Part shown: positions 40,815 to 53,197 of the stretch, piece after piece
Layout of the letters: each line of letters opens with the position of its first letter
How positions within the stretch are numbered: position 1 is the first letter of the stretch
Assembly: GCF_001942335.1 (NCBI RefSeq)
Contig: NZ_MKKH01000016.1
Span: 1 to 59,738, forward strand
Source of the DNA: Cellulosimicrobium sp. CUA-896
Lineage (GTDB): Bacteria > Actinomycetota > Actinomycetes > Actinomycetales > Cellulomonadaceae
Direction: 5' to 3'
Length of the DNA stretch: 59,738 nt
Program-made: the position numbers and the translations under genes
Notes under the pieces: model-generated
Told to the model about the DNA's origin: nothing
What the model saw: only the letters and a program-made list of their open reading frames with translations
Database searches by the model: none

Positions 40815-41899
40815 TCAGACGTTGAAGCGGAACTCCACGACGTCGCCGTCGGCCATCACGTAGTCCTTGCCCTCGACGCGCGCCTTGCCCGCCGCGCGCG
40901 CGGCCTGCACCGAGCCGGCCTCGACGAGGTCGGCGAACGAGACGACCTCGGCCTTGATGAAGCCGCGCTCGAAGTCGGTGTGGATGACGCCGGCCGCCTG
41001 CGGGGCCGTCCAGCCCTGGCGGATCGTCCACGCGCGCGACTCCTTGGGGCCCGCCGTGAGATAGGTCTGCAGGCCGAGCGTGTCGAACCCGACGCGCGCC
41101 AGCTGGTCGAGCCCGGCCTCGGTCTGACCGCTCTCGGCGAGCATCTCGCGCGCCTCCTCGGGCTCGAGCTCGACGAGCTCGGACTCGAACTTCGCGTCGA
41201 GGAAGATCGCCTGCGCCGGGGCGACGAGCGCGCGCAGACGTTCCTGCATCGCGTCGTCGGCGAGCCCCGCGTCGTCGGTGTTGAAGACGTAGATGAACGG
41301 CTTCGCGGTGAGGAGCTGCAGGCTCGCGACCTCGGCGAGGTCCAGCCCCCCGGCGGACGCCCCCTGGAAGAGGGTGGTCCCCTCCTCGAGGATCGCCTGC
41401 GCCTTCTGCGCCGCGGCGAGCAGTGCCGCGTCGCCCTTCTTGATCTTGACCTCCTTCTCGAGCCGCGGCAGCGTCCGCTCGAGCGTCTGGAGGTCGGCGA
41501 GCACGAGCTCGGTGCTGATGGTCTCGATGTCGCCCTCGGCGTCGACCGATCCCTCGACGCGCACGACGTCCGGGTCGGAGAACACGCGCGTCACCTGGCA
41601 GATGGCGTCGGCCTCGCGGATGTTGGCGAGGAACTTGTTGCCCAGGCCCTCGCCCTCGCTCGCGCCTTGACGATGCCCGCGATGTCGACGAACGACACGG
41701 TCGCCGGCAGGACCTTCTGGCTGCCGAAGATCTCCGCGAGCGTGTCGAGCCGCGGGTCCGGCAGCGGCACGACACCCACGTTCGGGTCGATCGTCGCGAA
41801 CGGGTAGTTCGCCGCGAGGACCTGGTTGCGCGTCAGGGCGTTGAAGAGGGTGGACTTGCCGACGTTGGGCAGGCCGACGATGCCGATAGTGAGAGCCAC
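40815..41899 (-). CDS. ychF: Redox-regulated ribosome-binding ATPase YchF/Obg-like (frame broken near 41666)
   Basis: About 361 aa after repair, the normal YchF length. The P-loop [14 protein letters not shown] is at the N-terminus. DIAGIV(K)[16 protein letters not shown] spans the break, where one G is missing. The nucleotide-specificity loop is in the IYVFNTDD segment (a variant of NxxE), which in this family prefers ATP. The C-terminal TGS domain follows ([42 protein letters not shown]). It is a translation-associated ATPase. The GTG at 41899 is preceded by TAGGAT and eight bases, so it is probably leaderless. Confidence 0.93.
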
Positions 41900-41907
41900 G
41901 GGCCACC

Positions 41908-41913
41908 ATCCTA
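41908..41913 (-). promoter_or_regulatory. Leaderless-type -10 box of ychF
   Basis: Minus-strand TAGGAT, then eight bases, then GTG 41899. Confidence 0.5.
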
Positions 41914-41955
41914 CGCAGGGCGGCGCCCCGGCTCCCGGCCGGGGCACCGCGTGCG

Positions 41956-43538
41956 TCAGGCGTACGACATGACGCGCTGGGAGCAGCTCGGCGCCGGCGG
42001 TCGTACCGCGCGCGCCCCACCGGCGCCGAGCACCAGCACGACGGCGCCCAGCACCGGCCCGACGGCGAGGCTCACCCAGCCGAGGACCGCCGAGGGCAGG
42101 ACGACCGCGAGCACGCCGGGGACGAGCACCGGCAGCGCCAGCGCGAGCACGAGCGCCATCGCGACGGTCTGGGACGCCATGGTCGCCATCGCGGCGCCCT
42201 GCGGGGACTTGAACGGGCTGTCGCCCGGCTTCGGCACCGGGTAGAGCAGACGAGCCGAGGCCGCGCTCGAGACGCCGAGCGAGACCAGGAGCAGTCCGAG
42301 CGTGAGGCCGAGGACGGCGGGGAGCGCGTCCCAGCGGCCCGCGACCGCGACGGAGATCACGGCGAACAGGACCGCGACGGGGATACCGCCGACGAGGACC
42401 GGCACCGCCCGGCCCCACCGGTCGGCGCGGCCGCCGACGCCCGTGGACACGTGCAGCGCGAACGCGGTGTGGTCGTAGGCGACGTCGGCCGAGACCGCGA
42501 ACCCGAGGATCCAGGCCGTGATCGGCCCGAGCACGAGGAAGATCTCCGATCCCGGCCCGCCGCCGACCGCGAGGAGCACCACGGGGATGAGCGGGACGAC
42601 GGCGATGGACCCCGAGTAGCGCGGGTCGCGCAGCCAGTACGTCGCGGTGCGCGCCGCGACGGCCCCGGTCGGCGTCGCGGGGAAGCGCGAGAACATGCCG
42701 AGACCCTCGCCCGGCCGCCCGCGCCGTGCGTCGGCGGGGTCACGAGCGCCCGCGCGAGCGACCGGTCCCACACGACCCACGCGACGGCGAGCGCCACGAG
42801 CGCGACGACGAGGCGGGCGAGCGCGAGCCCCCACGCGCCGTCGTGCACGGCGGCGCCGAGACCCCAGGGCGCGCCGAACGGCGTCCAGGCCACGACGGCC
42901 GCGAGGCGCTCGACGAGGTCGCGCACGCCCTCGCCGTCGACCGGACCGTCTCCCATCTGCGACGCGAACCATCCGAACGCGGGCCCGACGAGCATGAGGG
43001 GGACGAACGCCGCGATCGTCACCACCTCGCGGTAGCGGCGGGACTCGAGCAGCGGGGCGAGCGCCGTCGTCGTGGCGCGCGAGCCGACGACGCACAGCGC
43101 GAGCGCGAGCAGCGCCCCGACGAGCGCCGCGAGGACCGCGAGCGGCGTGCGCCACCAGGCGAAGGAGACGCCGAGCGCCGACAGGCCCGTGGCGATGCCG
43201 GGGATCGACACCGTCCCGGCGAGCGCGAGGCCGGCGAGGAGCCGGCGCTGCGGGATGCCGAACAGCACGAAGCGCTGGGGGTCGAGCGTCGCGTCGACGC
43301 CGAACGCGAAGAGCGGGACGATCCACCAGGCGAGGACCGCGACGGCACCGACGAGCACCGTGACGGCCCCGGCGAGCACCGGGTCGCTCGTGCCGAGCGC
43401 CACCGTGCCCGTCACGACCAGCCCGACGACGAAGAGCCCGTAGAGCGAGCCGATCACGAAGCCGATCGTCTGCCACGCGCTCCGGCGGAACGCGTTGGCC
43501 ATGAGCGTGAGCTTGAGCCTTACGAGCTGCGCAGCCAT
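41956..43538 (-). CDS. ABC-2-type exporter permease (frame broken near 42734)
   Basis: About 527 aa after repair, with 12 or so predicted helices. It begins [20 protein letters not shown], and both halves contain [19 protein letters not shown] cytoplasmic segments. This matches large actinobacterial permeases that pair with a single ABC ATPase. The substrate is unknown; drug or lipid export is possible. The ATG at 43538 lies inside the end of the ATPase gene in its repaired frame, so the two are coupled. Confidence 0.75.
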
Positions 43539-44379
43539 GCCAGCCCCTCCGACGCGTGCGGCCGCCGACGAGCTCGACGAACCGGTCCTCGAGGCTCTGC
43601 CCGTCGCGCACCTCGTCCACGGTCCCGGCCGCGAGCACGTGCCCGCCCGCGACGACGGCGACGTGGTCGCACATGCGCTGCACGAGGTCCATGACGTGCG
43701 AGGAGACGACGACCGTGCCGCCCGAGCGGACGTAGTCGGCGAGGATGTCACGGATGTTGGCCGCCGACACCGGGTCGACCGCCTCGAACGGCTCGTCGAG
43801 GACGAGCACCTGCGGCGCGTGGATGAGCGCCGTCGCGAGCGCGATCTTCTTCGTCATGCCCGCGGAGTAGTCGACGACGAAGGTGTTCGCGTCGTCCTGG
43901 AGGTCCAGCGCGGCGAGGAGGTCGGTCGTGCGCTCGGCGACCGTGTCCCGGTCCATGCCGCGCAGCAGGCCCGCGTAGGTGAGGAGCTGCGCGCCGGTGA
44001 GCCGGTCGAAGAGACGCACGCCGTCGGGCAGGACGCCCAGGCGGCGCTTGCCCTCGACGGGGTCGGCCCACATGTCGGTGCCGTGCACGTGCGCGCTGCC
44101 GAAGTCGGGGCGCAGCATGCCGGTCGCCATGGAGAGCGTCGTCGTCTTGCCGGCGCCGTTCGGGCCGACGAGACCGTAGAACGAGCCCGCGGGGACGTCG
44201 AGGTCGACGCCCGCGACGGCGACCTTCTCGCCGAACCGCTTCCACAGCCCGCGCAGCGACAGCGCCGCGGTCGGGTCGGGAGCCGCGACCCGCTGCTCCC
44301 CCGGCGCGGGCGCGGGGACCTGCGCGGCGGGAGCGGGGACGGGGCCGGCGGGCGGAGGTTCGTGCGTGCGGTCGACCAT
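43520..44379 (-). CDS. ABC exporter ATPase (frame probably broken near 43551)
   Basis: About 286 aa. A Pro/Ala-rich leader of ~35 residues precedes the domain: Walker A GPNGAGKTT, Q-loop LPDGVRLFDRLTGAQLL, a signature YSAGMTKKIALATAL, and Walker B VLVLDEPFEAVDP with SSHVMD. The signature is a non-canonical YSAGM rather than LSGGQ, as in several exporter ATPases. As written the frame runs on into the permease; one missing base near 43551 restores the usual ending LAWLRSS and a TAA at 43520. ATG 44379 is preceded by TAGGTT and seven bases (leaderless type). Confidence 0.82.
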
Positions 44380-44386
44380 GGCGCCC

Positions 44387-44392
44387 AACCTA
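44387..44392 (-). promoter_or_regulatory. Leaderless-type -10 box of the ABC exporter
   Basis: Minus-strand TAGGTT, then seven bases, then ATG 44379. Confidence 0.5.
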
Positions 44393-44492
44393 GCGGAGCG
44401 TCCGACGGCTCCACGGTGCCGTTTGTCACGACGCGCCGGGGCGTGCGCCAGGTCACCGCCGGGCTGTCGGTGCCGCGTGCGAGGGTGCCGCC

Positions 44493-46018
44493 ATGGACTC
44501 GTGGGCGCTGTTCTCGGTCGGGCTCGTGCTGGGCATCGTCGTCGGCGCGGTGCTCGTGCTCGTCGTGCGGCGCACGTCTCCCGACGGCGCGGCCGCCGAG
44601 GTGCGCCGGCTCAGCGCGCTGCTCGGCCAGGCCCAGCAGGACGCGGCGCGTGGCGCCGGCCTCGCCGAGCGGCTCGATGCGGAGCGCGAGGCTTCGACCG
44701 GCAGCTCGCCGCGGAGCGCGACGCGTTCGTGCGCCAGCTCGCCGCCGCGCAGCGCAGCGCCGACGAGCGCCTCGACCTCGCGCGCGCCGCGCACGAGCAG
44801 CAGCTCGCCGACGTCCAGGAGGCCGCCGCGCGGCGCGTCGCCGAGGTCCAGGGCGACCACCGCCGCATCGAGACGCAGTTCGAGGCGCTCTCGCGACGCG
44901 CGCTCGCCGCGACGTCCGAGCAGTTCCTCGCCCACGCCGAGGAACGCCTCCGGCACAGCCACGAGACCGGGGCGGCGGAGCTCGCGAAGCGCGAGGAAGC
45001 CGTGCGCACCCTCGTCGAGCCGCTCGCGCGGTCCCTCGAGCAGATGCGCGCCGAGGTCGCGGCCGCGGAGAAGGCCCGCGCCGCCGGCCACTCCGCCCTC
45101 GCGGAGCACCTGCGCCAGCTCGCCGAGGCGAGCGCCGACCTGCGCAGCGGGACGAACGACCTCGTCACGGCGCTGCGCTCCTCGCAGACGCGCGGGGCGT
45201 GGGGCGAGCTCCAGCTGCGCCGCGTCGTCGAGGCCGCCGGGATGCTGTCGCGCGTCGACTTCACGGAGCAGGCGCACGTCGCCACCGAGGACGGCGCCCT
45301 GCGCCCGGACATGGTCGTCCACCTCGCCGGCGGCAAGAACGTCGTCGTCGACTCGAAGGTCGCGTTCCTCGGCTACCTCGAGGCGCAGCAGGCGTCCGAC
45401 CCGGCCGTGCGGGAGGACCGCCTCGACGCGCACGTGCGGCACATGGTCAAGCACGTGGACGACCTCGCGTCCAAGCGCTACTGGGCGCAGTTCAGCCCCA
45501 CGCCGGAGTTCGTCGTGATGTTCGTCCCGGCCGAGCCGTTCCTCGCCGCGGCCGTCGAGCGGCGCCCCGACCTGCTGGAGTACGCGGCCCGGCGCAACGT
45601 CGTCGTCGCGACGCCGATGACGCTCGTCGCGCTGCTGCGCACGGTCGCCTACGCGTGGCAGCAGGACGCGGTCACCGACAACGCGCACGAGGTGCTGCGC
45701 GCCGGCAAGGAGCTGCACTCGCGGCTCGTGACGACGGCGCGGCACGTGACGAAGCTCGGGCGGTCGCTGAGCGCGGCGACGAAGGACTTCAACGTCTTCG
45801 TCGGGTCGCTCGAGACCCGCGTGCTGCCTCAGGCGCGCCGCCTCGTCGACCTGCACGTCGTCGACGAGTCCGAGCGCATCGGCGCGGTCCGCGTCGTGGA
45901 CGACGTGCCGCGGCCCGTCACGCAGCCCGAGCTCGTGGCCGCGGCGTCCGACGCCGTCGTCGCGATCGACGACCGCCCGGGCGACGACGAGGACGGGACA
46001 CGCCAGGCGTTCGCCTGA
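44493..46018 (+). CDS. rmuC: RmuC-family DNA recombination protein (frame broken near 44692)
   Basis: About 508 aa after repair. An N-terminal membrane helix (WALFSVGLVLGIVVGAVLVLVV) is followed by a long coiled coil rich in Ala, Arg and Glu (to about residue 225). The RmuC nuclease-like domain is marked by TRGAWGELQLRRVVEAAGML, PDMVVHLAGGKNVVVDSKV, YWAQFSPTPEFVVMFVPAEP and ATPMTLVALLRTVAYAWQQ. RmuC limits recombination at inverted repeats in E. coli. One base is missing near 44692. A GAGGG site precedes the ATG. It is divergent from the ABC exporter. Confidence 0.92.
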
Positions 46019-46020
46019 TG

Positions 46021-46059
46021 CGTCCGCGCCGGGCTGCCGGCCGCGGGAGCGGCGGGCGG
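46021..46059. terminator. Hairpin between convergent rmuC and ispH
   Basis: Perfect 10-bp arms CGTCCGCGCC and GGCGCGGACG enclosing a GC-rich 19-nt segment, between the two convergent stops. Probably a bidirectional terminator. Confidence 0.55.
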
Positions 46060-46069
46060 GGCGCGGACG

Positions 46070-47140
46070 TCAGACCGGCTGGACGGACAGGGAGCGACGC
46101 CCGCCGCGCCCCGGACGGGCGCCGGGGCCCGTCGCGCCGAGGTCGGCGCGGAGCTCGCGCGGCAGGGAGAACATGAGGTCCTCGGTCGCGGTGCGGACCT
46201 CCTGGACGTCGCCGAACCCGCGCTCGGCCAGGTACGCCAGCACGTCGTCGACGAGGATCTCGGGCACCGAGGCACCCGACGTCACACCGACCGAGGTCGC
46301 GCCCTCGAGCCAGGTCTCGTCGATCTCGCGCGCCCGGTCGACGCGGTACGCCGCACCCGCGCCCGCCTGGAGCGCGACCTCGACGAGACGCACCGAGTTG
46401 GAGGAGTTCGCCGAGCCCACGACGATCACGACGTCCGCGTCCGGCGCGAGCTTCTTCACGGCGACCTGGCGGTTCTGCGTGGCGTAGCAGATGTCGTCGC
46501 TCGGCGGGTCCTGCAGCGTCGGGAACTTCTCGCGCAGGCGACGCACCGTCTCCATCGTCTCGTCGACGGACAGCGTGGTCTGCGAGATCCACACGACCTT
46601 CTCGGGGTCGCGGACCACGACGTCGTCGACGGCGTCGGGCGAGTTGACCACCTGCACGTGCTCGGGCGCCTCGCCGGCCGTGCCCTCGACCTCCTCGTGG
46701 CCGTCGTGGCCGATGAGCAGGATGTCGAAGTCGTCCTTGGCGAAGCGCACGGCTTCCTTGTGCACCTTGGTCACCAGCGGGCACGTCGCGTCGATCGTGT
46801 CGAGGTTGCGGGCCGCGGCGGACGCCTTCACGGCCGGCGAGACGCCGTGCGCGGAGAAGACCACGCGGGCGCCCTCGGGCACCTCGTCCGTCTCGTCGAC
46901 GAAGACCGCGCCGCGCTCGCTCAGCGTCTCGACGACGAACTTGTTGTGCACGATCTCCTTGCGCACGTACACGGGCGCGCCGTAGTGCTCGAGCGCCTTC
47001 TCCACCGCGACGACGGCGCGGTCGACGCCCGCGCAGTAGCCGCGGGGGGCGGCGAGGAGGACGCGCCGTCCGGTCGCGGCCGTGGTCGCGCTCGCGGCCG
47101 GCTGGGCGAGGTCGGCGGGCTGGGCTGGCGTGGCACTCAC
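46070..47140 (-). CDS. ispH: 4-hydroxy-3-methylbut-2-enyl diphosphate reductase
   Basis: A 356-aa [4Fe-4S] enzyme, last step of the MEP isoprenoid pathway. The three cluster cysteines are C36 ([12 protein letters not shown]), C120 ([14 protein letters not shown]) and C218 ([11 protein letters not shown]). HGVSPAVK supplies a conserved His, and SSNSVRLVE the diphosphate-binding serines and Asn. The C-terminal [20 protein letters not shown] is typical of actinobacterial proteins. The GTG at 47140 follows a TAGACT box by seven bases, so it is probably leaderless. Confidence 0.96.
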   Translation of the reverse strand: MSATPAQPADLAQPAASATTAATGRRVLLAAPRGYCAGVDRAVVAVEKALEHYGAPVYVRKEIVHNKFVVETLSERGAVFVDETDEVPEGARVVFSAHGVSPAVKASAAARNLDTIDATCPLVTKVHKEAVRFAKDDFDILLIGHDGHEEVEGTAGEAPEHVQVVNSPDAVDDVVVRDPEKVVWISQTTLSVDETMETVRRLREKFPTLQDPPSDDICYATQNRQVAVKKLAPDADVVIVVGSANSSNSVRLVEVALQAGAGAAYRVDRAREIDETWLEGATSVGVTSGASVPEILVDDVLAYLAERGFGDVQEVRTATEDLMFSLPRELRADLGATGPGARPGRGGRRSLSVQPV

Positions 47141-47147
47141 GCCCGCC

Positions 47148-47153
47148 AGTCTA
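47148..47153 (-). promoter_or_regulatory. Leaderless-type -10 box of ispH
   Basis: Minus-strand TAGACT, then seven bases, then GTG 47140. Confidence 0.55.
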
Positions 47154-47275
47154 GGTGACCTGCCCGTCCGCGCCCGGGTCGGGGGCCGGTGGTCCGCGAC
47201 ACTCCCCCGCGCCTGCACACGACCGTCACACCCGGTCGCCGGCGGCGTCGCGCACCCTCGCCCGTCCATGGTGTC

Positions 47276-47381
47276 GTGCCGAACCCCGGTCTGCGCACCG
47301 ATCCGGGTCCCGAACGGTGGACGACCCGGGGTTCGGCACCGGACCGCGCCGCCGAACGGTCGACGACCCGGGGTTCGGCAC
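47276..47381. repeat. Dyad and direct repeats in the ispH-xseA intergenic region
   Basis: Copies at 47311-47339 and 47353-47381 match at 28 of 29 bases (CGAACGGT..ACGACCCGGG..TTCGGCAC), with 42-bp period. An inverted 14-base half-copy (GTGCCGAACCCCGG) is at 47276-47289, so hairpins with either direct copy are possible. Confidence 0.85.
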
Positions 47382-47468
47382 GCGACGACGCCGCGGGTCG
47401 TGGCGGGAGGACGGGGCGGGGCGGCCGCCGGTGGGGTGGCCGTCGGTGGGATGCGGCAGGCTGGTCCC

Positions 47469-48796
47469 GTGACCGCCTCGCTCCCCCTGCCCGACGGCGT
47501 GGACGCCCCGCGCCGTCCGGCGTCGCGCCACGAGCTCCCCGCCCGGGCGCTCGACACGACGGCGGAGCACCCGTGGCCGGTGCGCCTGCTCTCGCGCAAG
47601 ATCGAGCAGTACGTCGACCGCATGGCGCCCGTCTGGGTCGAGGGACAGGTCGTGCAGCTCAACCGCCGACCGGGCACGTCCACGGCGTTCCTCACGCTGC
47701 GGGACACGGACCAGGACATGTCGCTGCCCGTGTCGGCAGCCGTGCGCGTGCTCGACGGAACGCCCCTCGAGGAGGGCGCGCACGTCGTCGTGCACGCGAA
47801 GCCCGTGTTCTGGTCCCGGCGCGGCACGCTGCAGCTCCAGGCGCGCGAGATCCGGCCGGTCGCGTCGGCGAGCTGCTCGCGCGGATCGAGCACCTCCGGC
47901 GCGTGCTGGCCGCGGAGGGGTTGTTCGACGCCGAGCGCAAGGTGCCGCTGCCGTTCCTGCCGCGCGTCGTCGGCCTGGTGTGCGGGCGCGAGTCCAAGGC
48001 GGAGCACGACGTCGTCGTCAACGCCCGGGCCCGGTGGCCGCAGGTGCGGTTCGAGATCCGCGAGGTCGCGGTCCAGGGCGTGCACGCCGTCGAGCAGGTC
48101 GGGGCCGCGCTGCGCGAGCTGGACGCCCACCCCGACGTCGAGGTCGTCGTCGTCGCCCGCGGCGGCGGCTCGGTCGAGGACCTGCTCCCGTTCTCCAACG
48201 AGGCCCTGGTGCGCGCCGCGGCAGCGTGCCGCACGCCGATCGTCAGCGCGATCGGCCACGAGACCGACTGCCCGCTGCTCGACCTCGTCGCGGACCACCG
48301 CGCGTCGACGCCGACGGCCGCCGCGAAGCGGATCGTCCCCGACGTCGCGGAGGAGCGCTCGCGGATCCGACAGGCCCGTGCGCGGGCGCGCACGGCGGTC
48401 GAGGCCCGTGTCGCCCGCGAGCAGGCCGCGCTCGACGCCGTGCGCTCGCGCCCCGTCCTCGCGTCCCCCGAGGTCGTGCTCACCGACCGCGCGGAGCGGG
48501 TCGCCGGGCTGCGCGACCGCGGCCGGCGCGCGCTCGAGGCGTGCCTCGTCCGAGGCGCCGGCGAGGTGGGCCGCCTCGAGGCGCAGGTGCGCGCGCTGTC
48601 GCCCGCCTCGACGCTCGAGCGCGGCTACGCCGTCGTGCAACGCGGCGACGGGCACGTCGTGCGCTCCGCCTCCGACGTGGCCGTCGGCGACGCGCTGCGC
48701 GTGCGCCTCGCCGACGGGCAGCTCGCGGCACGGGTCGTCAACGACGACCACGCCTCGCACCCCGACCACCGTTCCCGCGCAGATGAGGTTGAATGA
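47469..48796 (+). CDS. xseA: Exodeoxyribonuclease VII large subunit (frame broken near 47862)
   Basis: About 442 aa after repair. An N-terminal OB-fold ([36 protein letters not shown]) is followed by the catalytic core: [21 protein letters not shown] and [21 protein letters not shown], then TPTAAA and a helical region. The C-terminus [16 protein letters not shown] is conserved. With XseB it forms the ssDNA exonuclease VII. One base is missing in EIRPVG(R)VGELL near 47862. GTG 47469 has a weak CAGGCT box six bases upstream. xseB follows directly. Confidence 0.93.
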
Positions 48797-48800
48797 CGCC

Positions 48801-49067
48801 GTGACCGATTCCGACAACGCTGTCAGCCCGGACGTCTCGACGCTGACCTACGAGCAGGCGCGCGACGAGCTCGTGCAGGTCGTCGCCCGCCTCGAGGCCG
48901 GCGGGGAGCCGCTCGAGGCGTCGCTCGCCCTGTGGGAGCGCGGCGAGGCGCTGGCCGCCCGCTGCCAGGAGTGGCTCGACGGCGCGCGGGCGCGGCTCGA
49001 CGCCGCACGCGCCGGCGACGGCGCCACGGGCGACGCGTCAGACGACACCTCCGGAGGAGACCGATGA
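48801..49067 (+). CDS. xseB: Exodeoxyribonuclease VII small subunit
   Basis: Predicted 88 aa. The family core is clear: [20 protein letters not shown] and [20 protein letters not shown], two helices that bind XseA, followed by an acidic Gly/Asp-rich tail. GTG 48801 is chosen, four bases after the xseA stop; an ATG at 48783 inside xseA is in frame but adds unconserved residues. The stop overlaps the kinase ATG (ATGA), and GGAGGAGA in its tail serves as the kinase ribosome site. Confidence 0.93.
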   Translation: MTDSDNAVSPDVSTLTYEQARDELVQVVARLEAGGEPLEASLALWERGEALAARCQEWLDGARARLDAARAGDGATGDASDDTSGGDR

Positions 49068-50047
49068 ACCCCACCGCCGCTGCGTCCCCCGACGACCGGT
49101 CCGTCCCCGTCCACCCGGGCCCGGTGCGCGCCGACGGGCACGCGCTCGTCGTGGGCGAGGCGCTCATCGACGTCGTGCACCGCGCCGACGGCAGCGTCGA
49201 CGCGCTGCCCGGCGGGAGCCTCGCGAACGTCGCCCTGACGCTCGGCCGGCTCGGCCGGGACGCACGTCTCGTCACGTGGATCGGCGCCGACGAGCGCGGC
49301 GACGCGATCCGCGCGTGGCTCGCGGGCTCCGGCGTGGTGCTCGCGCCGGGCAGCTCGGACGCGCCCTCGACGAGCGTCGCGACGGCGCACCTCGACGGCG
49401 ACGGCGCCGCGACCTACGAGTTCGACCTCGAGTGGCAGGTCCCGCCGGGCACCGCCGCGACGGCGAGCACGCTCGTGGTGCACACCGGCTCCATCGCCGC
49501 GGTGCTCGAGCCCGGCGCGAGCGCGGTCCGCGACCTCGTGGCCGACGCGCGCCGGACCGCGACCGTCACCTACGACCCGAACGCCCGCCCGGCGCTCATG
49601 GGCGAGCCGGGCGACGCCCGCGAGCGCATCGAGGCGATGGTGGCCCTGGCCGACGTCGTCAAGGTGTCCGACGAGGACCTCGAGTGGCTCGTGCCGGGCG
49701 GCGACGCGGTCGAGGTCGCGCGCGCGTGGCTCGCGCTCGGCCCCGCGCTGGTCGTCGTCACGCTCGGGGGCGCGGGCGCGTCGCGCTGACGCCCGGCGGG
49801 CAGCAGCGCGTGGTGGCGCCGCACGTCGAGGTGGTCGACACCGTCGGCGCGGGCGACTCCTTCATGGGCGCGCTGGTCGACGGCCTGTGGGACGCGGGCC
49901 TGCTCGGCGCGGACCGCCGCGACGCGCTGCGCGCGGTCGACGTCGACACCCTCGCGGACGTGCTCGAGCGCTGCGCCGCCGTCGCGGCGATCACCGTCTC
50001 GCGCGCGGCGCAACCCCCCGCGGCGCGAGGAGCTGTCCCCGGTCTGA
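49064..50047 (+). CDS. PfkB-family sugar kinase (frame breaks near 49786 and 50010)
   Basis: About 327 aa after repair. It resembles fructokinases: [16 protein letters not shown] near the N-terminus, [26 protein letters not shown] (PfkB signature 1), then [11 protein letters not shown] and [11 protein letters not shown]. The C-terminal PfkB signature [17 protein letters not shown] carries the catalytic Asp. A base is missing near 49786 and one is extra near 50010; the restored tail is [11 protein letters not shown]. It is co-transcribed with xseB (ATGA overlap). The sugar is probably fructose but is not certain. It is convergent with the sugar-importer ATPase. Confidence 0.85.
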
Positions 50048-50050
50048 CGG

Positions 50051-51304
<1,254 letters not shown>

Positions 51305-51365
51305 CAGCTCTCTCCTCGGGTTCGGCGTGGTGGGTGCGGGGCGGTGGCGGGCGGGAGGTCGGTCG

Positions 51366-52217
51366 TCATCCCTTCACCGCCCCCTGGGTGAGGCCGGAGA
51401 CGATCTGGCGCTGGAAGAGCACGACGAGGACCACGACCGGGATCGTCACGACGACCGCCGCCGCCGAGATCGCGCCCGTCGGCTGCTCGAAGTACGAGGC
51501 GCCCGTGAAGAACGCGAGCGCCGCGGGCACGGGGCGCGCCGCGCTCGTCGACGTGAGCGAGATGCCGTAGACGAAGTCGTTCCACGCGATGAAGAACGCG
51601 ATGAGCGCGGTCGTGAAGACCCCGGGCGCGGCGAGGGGCACGATGGCCTTGCGGAACGCCTGCCACGGCGTCGCCCCGTCGACCTGCGCGGCCTGCTCGA
51701 GCTCCCACGGGATCTGCCGGAAGAACGCCGCGAGGGTCCAGATCGAGATCGGCAGGGTGAGGGACAGGTACGGGATGATCAGGCCGAGCCAGGTGTCGTA
51801 GAGCCCGATGTTGCGCCACAGGTTGAACAGCGGCGTGACGATGGACACGACGGGGAAGATCGAGACGCCGAGCGCCGTCGTGAGGATCAGCCGCTTGCCG
51901 GGGAACGCCAGGCGCGCGATCGCGTACGCGCACAGCGTGGCGAGCACGACGGCGATGAAGGTGGCGATGAGCGAGATGCCGATGGAGTTGCGCAGCGCCG
52001 ACAGGAACAGCTCCTGCGCGGACCCCGACGGCGACAGGATCTGCTCGTAGTTCTCCGAGCTCCAGCTCGGCGGGAGGAACGTGCCCGAGTTGATCTCGGC
52101 CGACGACTTGAAGCTCGTCATGAAGATCGACAGCACGGGGAACAGCGACCCCACGAGCACGACGACCGTGATGACGGCCCACCAGACCCGGGCCCGGGTG
52201 CTGAGCACGCTGCCCAT
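51366..52217 (-). CDS. sugB: Sugar ABC importer permease (SugB-like)
   Basis: A 283-aa CUT1 permease with six helices. N-terminal STRARVWWAVITVVVLVGSLFP, the family segment TSFKSSAEINSGTFLPPSW, and the EAA loop EQAAQVDGATPWQAFRKAIVPLAAPG that docks the ATPase. The C-terminus (FQRQIVSGLTQGAVKG) is the usual MalG-like ending. Its ATG shares a base with the sugA stop (TGATG). Confidence 0.87.
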   Translation of the reverse strand: MGSVLSTRARVWWAVITVVVLVGSLFPVLSIFMTSFKSSAEINSGTFLPPSWSSENYEQILSPSGSAQELFLSALRNSIGISLIATFIAVVLATLCAYAIARLAFPGKRLILTTALGVSIFPVVSIVTPLFNLWRNIGLYDTWLGLIIPYLSLTLPISIWTLAAFFRQIPWELEQAAQVDGATPWQAFRKAIVPLAAPGVFTTALIAFFIAWNDFVYGISLTSTSAARPVPAALAFFTGASYFEQPTGAISAAAVVVTIPVVVLVVLFQRQIVSGLTQGAVKG

Positions 52218-53197
52218 CACTTCTCCCCTCTCGCGCCGGCGAGGTCGACCTTGAAGAGCTTGATCGCCACGAAGCAGATGGCCACGACGCACAGGAACAG
52301 CAGCACGGAGATCGCGGAGCCCATGCCGATCTGCAGCTGTCCGATGGACGTGCGGTACGCGAGGAGCGAGAGCACCTCGGTGTTGTTCGCACCGTTGGTC
52401 ATGATGAAGACGTTGTCGAAGATGCGGAACGCGTCGAGCGCGCGGAACAGGACGGCGACCATGATCGCGGCCTTCATGTTCGGCACGATGACGCGCGTGA
52501 ACCGCTGCCACGCCGTCGCGCCGTCGACCTTGGCCGCCTCCTCGAGGTCGCCCGGGACCTGCGCGAGGCCGGCGAGGAGCAGCAGCGAGATGAACGGCGT
52601 CGTCTTCCACACCTCGGAGGCGATGATGACGAACAGGCTCGTGCCGAACTGCGCGAACCAGTTGAGGTCGGAGCTGATGCCCGGCACCCAGTCGAACCAG
52701 TTGTTGACGTAGCCGGACGTGATGTCGAACGCGTAGAACCACGCGAACGCCGAGACCACGGTGATGATCCCGTAGGGCACGAGGATCGCGGTGCGCAGCA
52801 GGCCGCGCAGGCGCCGGATGGCGCGGTGCATGACGAGCGCGAGCGCGAACCCGAGCACGAGCTCGACCGCCACCGTGATGACCGTGATGAGCATCGTCAC
52901 GCCGAGGTCGCGCCACCAGACGGCGTCCGTGAGGATCACGGCGTAGTTGCTCAGGCCGACGAACGCGCGCTCGTCGGGCGCGGTGAGCTTGTAGTTGAAG
53001 AGCGAGTCGTACACGGCCTGGAGGATCGGGTACAGCGTCACCGCGAGCATGACGACGAACGCCGGCCCGGCCAGCATCCAGCCGAGGCGGGCCTCCGCCC
53101 GCGCGCGGTCGCTGCGCGCCGCCTTCGCCGCGCGGTCCTCGCCCGTGCCGTCGTCGATCTCGACGTCCTTGGCGCTTCCCGGGATCGTGGTGCTCAC
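52217..53197 (-). CDS. sugA: Sugar ABC importer permease (SugA-like)
   Basis: A 326-aa CUT1 permease, MalF-like. A charged N-terminal tail of ~45 residues precedes helix 1 ([25 protein letters not shown]). The EAA loop is [49 protein letters not shown] near the C-terminus is the typical substrate-gate region. The GTG at 53197 overlaps the binding-protein stop (GTGA). Confidence 0.87.
   Translation of the reverse strand: MSTTIPGSAKDVEIDDGTGEDRAAKAARSDRARAEARLGWMLAGPAFVVMLAVTLYPILQAVYDSLFNYKLTAPDERAFVGLSNYAVILTDAVWWRDLGVTMLITVITVAVELVLGFALALVMHRAIRRLRGLLRTAILVPYGIITVVSAFAWFYAFDITSGYVNNWFDWVPGISSDLNWFAQFGTSLFVIIASEVWKTTPFISLLLLAGLAQVPGDLEEAAKVDGATAWQRFTRVIVPNMKAAIMVAVLFRALDAFRIFDNVFIMTNGANNTEVLSLLAYRTSIGQLQIGMGSAISVLLFLCVVAICFVAIKLFKVDLAGARGEK

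Larger units (their letters stand above)
47141..47468. other. 328-bp divergent region between ispH and xseA with 29-bp repeats
   Basis: No gene seen. It contains a leaderless-type -10 for ispH (47148-47153) and a weaker one for xseA (CAGGCT, 47457-47462, six bases before GTG). Two near-identical 29-bp direct repeats and an inverted half-copy lie in the middle. Confidence 0.6.

Noticed and set aside
43520..44388. ABC ATPase fused to its permease as one ~810-aa protein
   Set aside because: The read-through part after VGGRT is out of frame with the permease helices; one missing base restores the usual ATPase ending and a stop that overlaps the permease start.
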